From RBC074 sp964470555 (GTDB taxonomy: Bacteria > Acidobacteriota > Blastocatellia > RBC074), in contig CAYYDG010000030.1 in NCBI GenBank assembly GCA_964470555.1, forward strand, positions 27,582 through 91,581: 64,000 bases of DNA. Direction: 5' to 3'. Both the position numbers and the translations under genes were made by a program. Below the pieces are notes generated by a model, which was not told where the DNA came from, did not search any database, and saw only the letters and a list, made by a program, of their open reading frames with translations. Positions 52,185 to 60,113 of the stretch are shown piece after piece. Every line of letters begins with the position of its first letter. The first letter of the stretch is position 1.

Positions 52185-53135
52185 ATGAAAAAATGGCGAA
52201 ACAGACTCACCAGCGTATGGTTAGTGGCCGCATTGGTAATGATTCCCGGCGGCGTGAAATCGCAGGATCCATCCAAGGTCAATAGCCGAACGGATGAAGC
52301 GGTGATGAAAATCCGCACTGACCTTGTCTCGCTTTCAGTGGTTGTCACTGGCCGCGAAGGAAGATTGATTCCAGGATTGCAGCAAGGCGATTTCGAGGTT
52401 TACGAAAACAAGGTTCGTCAACAAATCGAATACTTCAGCGATGAAGACCAACCCGCCACAATAGGCGTCATTTTCGATATGTCTGGAAGTATGAAGGGGC
52501 GCATTGCGCAAGCACGCACTTCTATGCAGTATTTCGCCGAAGCCGGACACCCCGAAGACGAATACTTTCTGGTGAGTTTCAATCACCGCATCAGCCAGCC
52601 GATGGAAATGGTGGACAGCCAGGCCTTGCTTCGTCGAGTGAATATGCTGGCTCCGCACGGAAACACAGCGCTTTACGACGCGATTCACGAAGCATTGGGG
52701 CGATTGCAGCAAAGTCGCCATCGTAAACGCGCTTTACTGATTGTTTCGGATGGCGCGGACAATCATTCGCGGTCTGGCATGAGCGAACTTCGGCGACAAC
52801 TGCGCGAAGCCGGGATTGCCATTTATGCCATTGGCGCGAACGAACCGACCAGCAGCAGTTGCGGGCGTCTTTGCCATTTTGAAGCACAGGCTCGATTGGA
52901 AAGTCTGGCCGCGATGACCGGCGGCAATGCCTTCTTTCCGCATTCGACGGAAAGTTTGGAAAATGCCATGTCTCAAATCGCCAATGAATTGCGCCGCCAA
53001 TACAGCTTGGGCTACATCTCTACTCAACCTGTTCAGGATGGAGCCTGGCGACAAATCAAAGTGCGGGTTAAATCAGATTTGGTGAAAGAGAAAATTTCCG
53101 TACGTGCTCGCGAAGGATATTTTGCCGCGCCATAG
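52185..53135 (+). CDS. Secreted VWA-domain protein of the acidobacterial type
   Basis: This 316-residue protein has a signal peptide (TSVWLVAALVMIPGGVKS) and then the acidobacterial VWFA-related domain (TIGR03436-like): IRTDLVSLSVVVTGREGRLI, FEVYENKVRQQIEYF, then the MIDAS-type metal site FDMSGSMKGR, with SDGADNHSRSG as the later Asp loop. The C-terminus (RRQYSLGYISTQP, IKVRVK) closes with a short beta domain. Such proteins bind partners through a metal ion at the cell surface. It is probably a single-gene unit. Confidence 0.85.
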   Translation: MKKWRNRLTSVWLVAALVMIPGGVKSQDPSKVNSRTDEAVMKIRTDLVSLSVVVTGREGRLIPGLQQGDFEVYENKVRQQIEYFSDEDQPATIGVIFDMSGSMKGRIAQARTSMQYFAEAGHPEDEYFLVSFNHRISQPMEMVDSQALLRRVNMLAPHGNTALYDAIHEALGRLQQSRHRKRALLIVSDGADNHSRSGMSELRRQLREAGIAIYAIGANEPTSSSCGRLCHFEAQARLESLAAMTGGNAFFPHSTESLENAMSQIANELRRQYSLGYISTQPVQDGAWRQIKVRVKSDLVKEKISVRAREGYFAAP

Positions 53136-53208
53136 CAGATTTTCTTGTGCCATTGTCACTTATGGCTGATTCTGCTCGTGCTGAGATGTAAAAGATTAAA
53201 AGAATGTC

Positions 53209-53236
53209 TTTACAGGCAATTCTTAGTCTGTATAAT
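53209..53236 (+). promoter_or_regulatory. Putative sigma-70 promoter with perfect -10 box
   Basis: TTTACA (53209-53214), a 16-base spacer and TATAAT (53231-53236). It would drive the beta-helix gene at 53619 with a leader of about 375 bases. Confidence 0.6.
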
Positions 53237-53618
53237 GCCCGCGTCGTTGAACCCACAGTCCTCATCAAAAGCATTTCGAACTAACGGTTTTATTTCTGCC
53301 CAATCCCCGTACCGTTGTTTGCGCTTGTACTGGAAAGAGAGTCATCAGGCTTGTCACTGATGAAATCCTCTCTTGCCCAGAATTTCCCCATCTCCAATGA
53401 AAATTCCCCAGTAGCTTGATGTAATGCATGGCAGCGCGCCCAACGCTGTCACTCCGCGTAATTCATCCCTACGACGAAGCTGCGTCCCAGAACGCACAGG
53501 CGTTAGCCATCCCCACGTCCGACCCCGGTAAATAGCAAAGGTTCCCCCTTATCCATCCAACAAACGGGTAGGGACAAAGAGTTCTGCCTTCCCCTGTCAG
53601 TTTATTTTCGAGGTGCCA
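53237..53618 (+). other. Long structured leader before the beta-helix gene
   Basis: No protein gene is supported here. A hairpin is visible at about 53334-53375 (AAGAGAG/CTCTCTT outside, CATCAG/CTGATG inside), and short complementary GCGT/ACGC segments follow near 53485. A riboswitch or other regulatory leader is possible, but no known class was recognised. Confidence 0.35.
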
Positions 53619-56444
53619 ATGAAAAGTGGAAGCAAGACAAGAATAACCATCAAATGGGTTCTCCTGATCGCAATTCTGTTTCAGCTTTACTCGCTGAATT
53701 CCCAATCGGGTTTGAACCTGTCTGGCAAACTGTTCAACGAAAGCGTCGCTGCCGCGATTGCGGCGGCGACTCCTGAACTCCCAAGAGTTCTTCTCAACAC
53801 GACTTACACGCCTCTGTCCGGGCCGGTCATCACGGTCAATTCCGGCGGAGACCTGCAAGCGGCAATCAACCAGGCTCAGCCTGGAACCACCATTCTTTTG
53901 CAAGCCGGGGCGACGTTCACAGGCAATTTCACACTGCCCAACAAATCAGGAACCGGGTGGATCATCATTCGCAGTTCGACGTCGGATGCCAATCTGCCTC
54001 AACCGGGGACTCGCGTTGGGCCGCAAAACGCCAGTTTGATGCCGAAGATTCTGACGCCAAACTCCGACGCCGCCCTTATGACTGCTCCGGGCGCTCATAA
54101 TTACCGGTTGATCGGGTTGGAAATCGGCATTCAATCGGGCGTGAATTTGAATTACGGCATTGTCAAACTCGGCGATGGTTCCGGAGCGCAAAATTCACTC
54201 AGCCAGGTTCCGCAGGACATCGTCGTGGATCGTTGTTACATTCACGGAAATTCCACTGGCGACGTTTCGCGCGGCATTGCGCTGAACAGCGGACGCACTG
54301 CGGTGATTGATTCGTTTATTTCCGAATGCCATGCCGTGGGAATGGACACGCAAGCTATCTGTGGCTGGAACGGACCCGGTCCGTTCAAGATCGTCAACAA
54401 CTATCTGGAAGGCGCAGGCGAAAATTTCATGCTCGGCGGAGCCGATCCTTCGATCAGCAATCTGGTTCCTTCGGACATAGAGTTTCGCAACAATCACCTT
54501 TACAAACCGTTGCGTTGGAAAGTCGGCGAACCGACATACGCCGGCATTCGATGGTCGGTCAAAAATCTGCTCGAACTGAAAAACGCCCAGCGAATCTGGA
54601 TTGACGGCAACACTATGGAAAACAACTGGGCGGAATCGCAAAACGGATTTGCCGTTATCTTGAAAAGCGTCAATCAGGATGGTTCTGCGCCGTGGTCAAC
54701 AACCTGCGACGTGACATTCACCAATAACATCATCCGTCACAGCGGATCGGGGATAAATTTATTGGGAACCGATCCGAGCCAGGCCGGCATTGTGATGAGG
54801 CGAGTTCTGATTCGTAACAACCTGCTCGACGACATCAACGGTTCGCGATGGGGCGGCGAAGGAAAGTTTTTGCAGATTTGCGGTGCGCCGGATGTCGTGG
54901 TGGATCACAACACCGCAAATCATACCGGAGACACGATTACAACGTATGGTTCGACGAGTTTGAATTTCGTGTTTACGAACAACATCCTCGCTCACGGCCC
55001 TTACGGAGTGAAAGGCGATAGCAGGGGAACTGGCAACGACACCCTGAACACGTATTTTCCTGGAGCGGTGTTTACTAAAAATGTGCTGGTGGGTGGCAAT
55101 TCGTCGAGTTATCCGGCGGGAAACTTTTTCGTTTCGTCGTATAGCGCCGTTGGTTTTGTCAATTTGACGGGCGGCGATTATCGCCTTTCGTCAACCAGTC
55201 CATATCGCAATGCCGGAACAGACGGGCAGGATATTGGCTGGTTGTCCAGCGGGCAGGCGACGCCTACGCCAACTCCAACAGCGACTCCAACGCCGACGCC
55301 CGCTCTGGCGATTACGAATGTCGCAGCGTCATCCATGACGGCTTCGAGCGCCACCATCACCTGGACGACCAATCAGTTTGCTGACAGCCAGGTTGAATAC
55401 GGAACGACCACCAGTTACGGTCAGCAGACAGTCTTGAACGCTACGCTGTTGACCAGTCACGTGGAAATCGTCAGCGGTTTGGCGGCGAATACAACTTATA
55501 ACTATCGCGTCAAATCCCGAACCAGCGGAGGCACGCTGGCCGTTTCTTCGAACTTCACGTTCCGAACTGCGACTGCATCGCCGACGCCGACGCCAACACC
55601 GACACCGACGCCAACACCGACGCCGACGCCAACTCCGACACCGACGCCAACGCCGATTGTGGACACTACGCCGCCGGTTATCAGCGGAGTTTCGGCGACA
55701 TCCATCACCTCAACCGGAGCGACGATCAACTGGGTCACGAATGAAGCGTCGGATTCGCAAGTCGAATTTGGAACGACGACTTCTTACGGTCAAACGACCA
55801 GCATCAACTACAGCCGTGTGCTCAATCACACCGTGACGTTGACCGGATTGAGGGCGGGCACTCGTTACAATTACCGCGTCAAATCGCGCGATGCGGCGGG
55901 TAATCTGGCGGTTTCCGGCAATTTCACGTTTATGACTGGGCTGTCATCTTCGGGTGCGGCAGTCAAATGGACAAAAGTCAGAAATTTGTCTGTTATCGGC
56001 ACTGTGCTGAAAAAAGTCATAAACTGCGGGTATTGCCAATCTACGGCAGTTTCGCAAGAAACGATTACAAGCGGCGATGGGTATGTGGAATTCGTGGCCG
56101 CAGAAAGCAGCAAGCTCCGATGGGTAGGATTGATGGCCAGTTCGAAGACAGTGACTGTCAACAACATGGATTTCACGATCATGCTCGGCGGAGAAGCTGC
56201 CGTATTCGAGCGCGGAGTTTATAAAACCGAGTTGCTGTATCAACCCGGCGATGTGTTCCGCATAGCCATTTCAGGCGGCGTCGCCAGGTATTACAGGAAC
56301 GGCCTGCTGTTTTACACCAGCAGCCAGAAACCGAATTACCCGCTGTTGACCGCTGCCTGGATAGACCACGTTGGCGGAACGGTCACAAATGCGGTGATGG
56401 GCTTTGGCTCGACGGCCACAACGACCGTGTTGACGAAACGATGA
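53619..56444 (+). CDS. Secreted beta-helix protein with two FN3 domains and Pro-Thr linkers
   Basis: The ATG at 53619 (GAGGT upstream) gives 941 residues. After a signal peptide (WVLLIAILFQLYSLN), residues about 60-530 form a right-handed parallel beta-helix (SGGDLQAAINQAQPGTTILL, then many FTNNIIRHSG/IRNNLLDD turns) as in pectate-lyase-fold proteins. Two fibronectin type III domains (SATITWTTNQFADSQVEYGT and ATINWVTNEASDSQVEFGT) are joined by Pro-Thr linkers. The last 150 residues are an unassigned beta-rich domain (VKWTKVRNLSVIGTVLKKV, YYRNGLLFYTS). It is probably a polysaccharide-acting or adhesive surface protein; no catalytic residues could be fixed. Confidence 0.82.
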   Translation: MKSGSKTRITIKWVLLIAILFQLYSLNSQSGLNLSGKLFNESVAAAIAAATPELPRVLLNTTYTPLSGPVITVNSGGDLQAAINQAQPGTTILLQAGATFTGNFTLPNKSGTGWIIIRSSTSDANLPQPGTRVGPQNASLMPKILTPNSDAALMTAPGAHNYRLIGLEIGIQSGVNLNYGIVKLGDGSGAQNSLSQVPQDIVVDRCYIHGNSTGDVSRGIALNSGRTAVIDSFISECHAVGMDTQAICGWNGPGPFKIVNNYLEGAGENFMLGGADPSISNLVPSDIEFRNNHLYKPLRWKVGEPTYAGIRWSVKNLLELKNAQRIWIDGNTMENNWAESQNGFAVILKSVNQDGSAPWSTTCDVTFTNNIIRHSGSGINLLGTDPSQAGIVMRRVLIRNNLLDDINGSRWGGEGKFLQICGAPDVVVDHNTANHTGDTITTYGSTSLNFVFTNNILAHGPYGVKGDSRGTGNDTLNTYFPGAVFTKNVLVGGNSSSYPAGNFFVSSYSAVGFVNLTGGDYRLSSTSPYRNAGTDGQDIGWLSSGQATPTPTPTATPTPTPALAITNVAASSMTASSATITWTTNQFADSQVEYGTTTSYGQQTVLNATLLTSHVEIVSGLAANTTYNYRVKSRTSGGTLAVSSNFTFRTATASPTPTPTPTPTPTPTPTPTPTPTPTPIVDTTPPVISGVSATSITSTGATINWVTNEASDSQVEFGTTTSYGQTTSINYSRVLNHTVTLTGLRAGTRYNYRVKSRDAAGNLAVSGNFTFMTGLSSSGAAVKWTKVRNLSVIGTVLKKVINCGYCQSTAVSQETITSGDGYVEFVAAESSKLRWVGLMASSKTVTVNNMDFTIMLGGEAAVFERGVYKTELLYQPGDVFRIAISGGVARYYRNGLLFYTSSQKPNYPLLTAAWIDHVGGTVTNAVMGFGSTATTTVLTKR
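55579..55655 (+). repeat. Pro-Thr-coding microsatellite
   Basis: A run of CCGACG/CCAACA-type hexamers encodes 12-13 Pro-Thr pairs between the two FN3 domains. A shorter copy lies at 55260-55303. Such repeats change length by slippage. Confidence 0.9.
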
Positions 56445-56467
56445 GCGGCTGAGAAATGGTCGCATAA

Positions 56468-56522
56468 AAAACAGAGTTCGCATTCAGCCGGATATGCATT
56501 TGGCGAATGCGAACTCTGTTTT
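56468..56522 (+). terminator. Terminator of the beta-helix gene
   Basis: Two perfect 18-base arms (56468-56485 and 56505-56522) around a 19-base loop, with A run before and T run after, so it can act both ways. It lies about 25 bases from the tRNA fragment. Confidence 0.9.
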
Positions 56523-56546
56523 GAATGGTTCTAAAAAAAGAAAAAA

Positions 56547-56590
56547 TGGCGGCAAGTGGACTCGAACCACTGACCTAGGGGTTATGAATC
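56547..56590 (-). tRNA. 3' fragment of a tRNA-Met(CAT) gene, attL site
   Basis: Read on the minus strand, the sequence holds the 3' side of the anticodon loop and stem (TTCATAA, CCCCT), a variable loop, a complete T arm (AGTGG-TTCGAGT-CCACT) and the 3' acceptor strand TGCCGCC plus discriminator A. The 5' half (D arm, GGCGGCA) is missing and the expected 5' anticodon strand does not match. This is therefore not a working gene, but the copy of the 3' end left when an element integrates at a tRNA gene. The adjacent integrase supports this. The intact gene should lie at the other end of the element. Confidence 0.8.
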
Positions 56591-56632
56591 CATAGAAATT
56601 CATTATCCCAAGCATACCTGACTATCTCGCGC

Positions 56633-56730
56633 TTTCAATAACTTCAGCCTTTTCAATAGTTAAGATTATCTCTAATTATCTCTCTCAGGTCTGGGATTTT
56701 CAAGTTAAAGTGTCCCTGAAAGTGTCCCTG
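56633..56730 (+). promoter_or_regulatory. Direct-repeat cluster between attL and the integrase gene
   Basis: Three repeat pairs follow one another: TTTCAATAACTT/TTTCAATAGTTA (56633, 56651), ATTATCTCT twice (56665, 56675) and AAAGTGTCCCTG twice in perfect tandem (56707-56718, 56719-56730). Such clusters usually hold arm-type integrase and excisionase sites, and may also control the integrase promoter. Confidence 0.6.
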
Positions 56731-56756
56731 AAATCTTTACGATTGGAGTCTGAGAG

Positions 56757-58031
56757 ATGGCCAAACAACGAGAAGGTTCCTGCTACTTCGACAAAGACCG
56801 CAACACATGGACAGCCCGATTGACTTACAAAGATGAGCTTGGGCGAAAGCGAAATATCAAACGTCAAGTCGCCAACAGAACCGAAGGCAAGCTTTTGCTG
56901 AGGCAACTGGTCGCCGATTTGGAAAACCACGGCGAAAGAATCATTGACGGCAATCGCATGACATTCCGCGAACTGGCTACTGTTTACGAAGAAAAGCGAT
57001 TATTCAAACCAACCATCACTCCATCGGGCAAAAGCATCGGCCTGAAGTCCTACCAGACAGTGCGTCGCCGCTTGAAAACATTGGTCACTTATTTTGGTTC
57101 ACGCCGCATTCGCGCGATTACCCATGCGGACATTGAAAGCTTCAAGCGACACCGGCTTGAAATCCCGCCGCTTCGGTTCACCGCCAAACAAGACAAATTG
57201 ACCAAAGCAATCGAAGCGATGAAATCAAAACGCCGTCGCAAAGATGTTGATCGTGACGCGGAGCTTTCTCGATTGAAATCCGAATTGACGGCGCTGAATC
57301 AACGATTGGCAGCCGGAAAGGGAAATCGAACGGATGCTGACGTAAATCGCGACCTTCAACTTTTACGAAACGTGTTCAACTTCGCAGTTCGGCAAGGTTG
57401 GCTGGTAAAAAATCCGTTCGGCCTGGGCGAACCTTTGATTTCCGCCGCTGTTGAAGTTCGGCGCGAACGTGTTTTATCCCGCGAAGAAGAAGAACTTTTG
57501 CTGATGGCTTGCTCCGGCTCTCGCGCGCACCTTCGCCCAATTCTTATTTGCGCGCTCGACACCGCAATGCGCCGAGGTGAAATCTTTCAACTGCGATGGA
57601 AAGACGTTGACTTGATTGGCGGAGAAATCACCGTTCGGGCAACGACGACCAAAACCGGCAAGGCTCGCTCTGTGCCGATTACGACCAGGCTACGCGAAGA
57701 ATTGACACGGCTGAAGGCCGAAGCTCCGCCTGATCCTGACGGGCTTGTGTTCGGCATCAAGAATTCGATCAAGAACGGATTCAATAAAGCTTGCCAAGTT
57801 GCCGGAATTGAGGGATTCCGGCTTCACGATGCGCGCCATACCGCAATTACACGATGGATCGAACAAGGAATGCCGCCAATGCAAGTGATGGCTATTTCAG
57901 GCCATACGCAGATGCAAACGTTTGCGCGATACGTCAATGCAGATAAAGCCGCACTCAAGCGGGCGGCAGAAGCAATGGACAATTGGCACTTAAATGAAAG
58001 CGAGATTCAATTAAACCTGAGGATTATGTGA
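56757..58031 (+). CDS. Tyrosine-type site-specific integrase
   Basis: This 424-residue recombinase integrates and excises the element. It has an N-terminal arm-binding part (CYFDKDRNTWTARLTYKDEL), a SAM-like core-binding region (RRLKTLVTYFGSRRIRAIT) containing an unusual charged insert (KSKRRRKDVDRDAELSRLK), and a catalytic domain with the full set: Arg near 272-273 (TAMRRGEIFQLRWKDVDL), H357 and R360 (LHDARHT), H383 (SGHTQMQT) and the nucleophile Tyr392 (ARYVN). GGAG precedes the ATG. It sits 170 bases from the tRNA fragment, pointing into the element. Confidence 0.95.
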   Translation: MAKQREGSCYFDKDRNTWTARLTYKDELGRKRNIKRQVANRTEGKLLLRQLVADLENHGERIIDGNRMTFRELATVYEEKRLFKPTITPSGKSIGLKSYQTVRRRLKTLVTYFGSRRIRAITHADIESFKRHRLEIPPLRFTAKQDKLTKAIEAMKSKRRRKDVDRDAELSRLKSELTALNQRLAAGKGNRTDADVNRDLQLLRNVFNFAVRQGWLVKNPFGLGEPLISAAVEVRRERVLSREEEELLLMACSGSRAHLRPILICALDTAMRRGEIFQLRWKDVDLIGGEITVRATTTKTGKARSVPITTRLREELTRLKAEAPPDPDGLVFGIKNSIKNGFNKACQVAGIEGFRLHDARHTAITRWIEQGMPPMQVMAISGHTQMQTFARYVNADKAALKRAAEAMDNWHLNESEIQLNLRIM

Positions 58032-58429
58032 GATAAAAAAAGGTATTGAAGGAAATGACTAACTCTGTATACTTGGAATTGGTAAAAACGCGGAGGCCGT
58101 CGGTCCTTCATTCTCGCCAATTATTAACCAATTTATTTCGTACACTTTCGCTTGTTCGCGTGCGTTATTTTTTGGGTTATGAAGTTGGCGACTTTTACAG
58201 GAATTGCAAAATTAGGCAGTCGCTTCGGCGACAGGCAACCGCGAAATGAGCGCCGCCCTCACGATCTACTTTTTAGTGGATTGTGAGCGCGGCGCTTTTG
58301 CTTTTTACATGCAAAACAATTCGGGCAACTCCATCCGATTACCAGGCGAGTGAAGTTGCCCGAACGAGAAAACCACGAATCAACGCGGCTTCAGCCCATT
58401 GCGGCAAGCCGCAGAAAGGCATTCTGATT
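58032..58429. other. Gap between the integrase and HTH genes
   Basis: About 400 bases with no convincing gene. A 67-codon frame after the integrase lacks a properly spaced ribosome site. The region holds a strong terminator, and the promoter for the following operon should lie after it. Confidence 0.5.
58249..58305 (+). terminator. Terminator between integrase and replication operon
   Basis: Arms 58249-58262 and 58283-58296 pair with a single mismatch (AGCGCCGCCCTCAC against its near complement), with further inner pairs, then TTTTGCTTTTT. It isolates the integrase transcript from the downstream operon. Confidence 0.85.
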
Positions 58430-58720
58430 ATGACAGTTTCCGCACTTACCGCAAAGCTGCGAACAAAGAAGCCCGCAGCAGCAAAATCCAAAACAAAGAA
58501 ATCGGATAACAGGCCTCTTGAACTGAACATGAACTATTCGATTCAAGAAGCTGCAATCGTTGCTGGAGTAGCGGCAATCACTCTATGGCGAGCAATCGCA
58601 GCCGATCACTTGAAAACATACCGCGTTGGCCGAAGGCGCGTGGTGAGCGGCGAACAAATAAAGCAATGGCTCGAAAATGGTGGAAAGACTTCAGGGAAAG
58701 GAGTGCGGAGAAATGGCTAA
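58430..58720 (+). CDS. Excisionase-like HTH DNA-binding protein
   Basis: The 96 residues are counted from the ATG at 58430; an upstream extension is open but has no ribosome site or family features. A basic N-terminus (KLRTKKPAAAKSKTKKSDNR) leads into a MerR/excisionase-type winged helix (YSIQEAAIVAGVAAITLWRA, then TYRVGRRRVVSGEQIKQWL). Proteins of this size and fold, first in a block behind an integrase, are usually excisionases or control proteins for the replication genes. The 3' end overlaps the next gene by 8 bases. Confidence 0.8.
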   Translation: MTVSALTAKLRTKKPAAAKSKTKKSDNRPLELNMNYSIQEAAIVAGVAAITLWRAIAADHLKTYRVGRRRVVSGEQIKQWLENGGKTSGKGVRRNG

Positions 58721-60113
58721 AATCGAAAGGCCTTCAACGCTTGGCATCGTTGAAGGCCTCAACAAAAAGTCGCAATTGAGACGGCGCGACGGACAGATCA
58801 TACCACAATCGCCAATCGCGTCTACTCCGAAACTCACACTTCAATCAATCAACGTCCGCTCTGTGGCTTGCGCGTGCTGTTCGCGCCGTCCGTTACGCAG
58901 GACAACCTACGTTGCCCGGCCAGGTAGTCAGGCTCTTTCTCTGTGTTTCCGCTGCTGGCGTGAAGCAATGGCGCGCGAGGCTTCAGAGATTGTCCGCCAA
59001 CGCTTCAACGATCTCTTTGTGCGTTTGCGCCCCCGGTTCATTGCCGGGGGCGCGCTGATCGTCTTTTTCGTTGCGGCAATTTTCGATCAATTGGTCAGGC
59101 ATTCAACACGTAGACAAAGGGAGAGTGGAGCCGTGAAGGAAGGCAAGCAATTCAAATTACAAACTGTCACTCGAAAGATGCCTTGCCTTGTATGTGGCAA
59201 GCCTGATTGGTGTGGAATCACCGAAGACGGATCATTAGCTGTGTGTATGCGCGTTTCCGATGGTTCAATCCGCGAATCTGGAAACAATGGCTTCGTTCAC
59301 ATCTTGAAAGAGCGAGTGCGAAATGATTGGCAACACTCGGTTCATCAGCCGGTAATTGAAAAGCCGAAGCCATCAATTGCGCCAATTGATCGAAGGCACA
59401 CTGTTTACGCGGCTTTGCTCGATGCTTTAGAACTTTCAGTCCATCACGGTTCAAACCTTGAGCAGCGCGGATTATCCGACACCGAAATTGCCAGACTTCT
59501 CTTTGCCTCTGTCCCGAACGACATGAGCGCAATGGCGTTATGCGCGGAGTTATCGAAGCGGTTCGATCTGTCCGGCGTTCCGGGTTTCTTTCGTGAAAAC
59601 GAAAGATGGCAGATGGCATTTGCCGGTTTATCTGGCTTTTTTGTCCCTGTGCGCGATGTTCAAGGCCGGATTCAAGCTTCACAAATTCGCTTCGATCAAG
59701 GCGATGTTCGTTACCGATGGTTTTCATCAAAGGATCGAAGCAATGGAGCATCAAGCGGCGCGCCGGTTCATTTCGCGCGAACTTGGCGCTGTGTTTCAAC
59801 CGGCGAAGCAATCATCACCGAAGGCGCGTTGAAAGCCGACATTATCGCCGAACAGCTTGATTGTTGTGTTGTAGCCGTTCCGGGTGTCGCCAACTTTAAG
59901 GAAGACTTCGGCGAATGGCTGCGCGCTCAATTACCGGCTCTGAGGTCTGTCTACATCGCGCTCGATAGCGATTGGCACACGAAACCTGAAGTTGAGCGTG
60001 CGCTTTTGCGTTTGTTCGCGTCTGTCGAAAAGGCAGGGTTGGCGGGTCAGTTTCTTGATTGGGAAGGTGCAAAAGGCCTCGACGATCTTTTGAGCGAGGG
60101 GGTGACGGCGTGA
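58713..60113 (+). CDS. Toprim-containing primase-like protein with internal membrane segment
   Basis: The protein has 466 residues from the ATG at 58713 (AAAGGAG upstream). The N-terminal 140 residues carry a CACC...CFRC zinc-knuckle set and a hydrophobic segment (RFIAGGALIVFFVAAIFDQL). Next comes a phage-primase-type zinc finger (MPCLVCGKPDWCGITEDGS, AVCMRV). The C-terminal part (AIITEGALKADIIAEQL, VVAVPGVANF, VYIALDSDW) is a DUF3854/Toprim-like domain with the acidic metal residues. It probably synthesises primers for element replication. A GTG at 59133 with GGAG upstream could start a shorter primase without the membrane part. It overlaps both neighbours. Confidence 0.8.
   Translation: MAKIERPSTLGIVEGLNKKSQLRRRDGQIIPQSPIASTPKLTLQSINVRSVACACCSRRPLRRTTYVARPGSQALSLCFRCWREAMAREASEIVRQRFNDLFVRLRPRFIAGGALIVFFVAAIFDQLVRHSTRRQRESGAVKEGKQFKLQTVTRKMPCLVCGKPDWCGITEDGSLAVCMRVSDGSIRESGNNGFVHILKERVRNDWQHSVHQPVIEKPKPSIAPIDRRHTVYAALLDALELSVHHGSNLEQRGLSDTEIARLLFASVPNDMSAMALCAELSKRFDLSGVPGFFRENERWQMAFAGLSGFFVPVRDVQGRIQASQIRFDQGDVRYRWFSSKDRSNGASSGAPVHFARTWRCVSTGEAIITEGALKADIIAEQLDCCVVAVPGVANFKEDFGEWLRAQLPALRSVYIALDSDWHTKPEVERALLRLFASVEKAGLAGQFLDWEGAKGLDDLLSEGVTA

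Noticed and set aside
55260..55655. CRISPR-like short repeats
   Set aside because: These are in-frame Pro-Thr codons without spacers.
56547..56640. Complete tRNA gene at the island border
   Set aside because: The T arm and 3' acceptor strand are good, but no D arm or 5' acceptor strand can be found, so only a fragment is called.
58046..58249. 67-codon frame after the integrase
   Set aside because: Starts at TTG; the only ATG has its purine-rich site too close. No family features.
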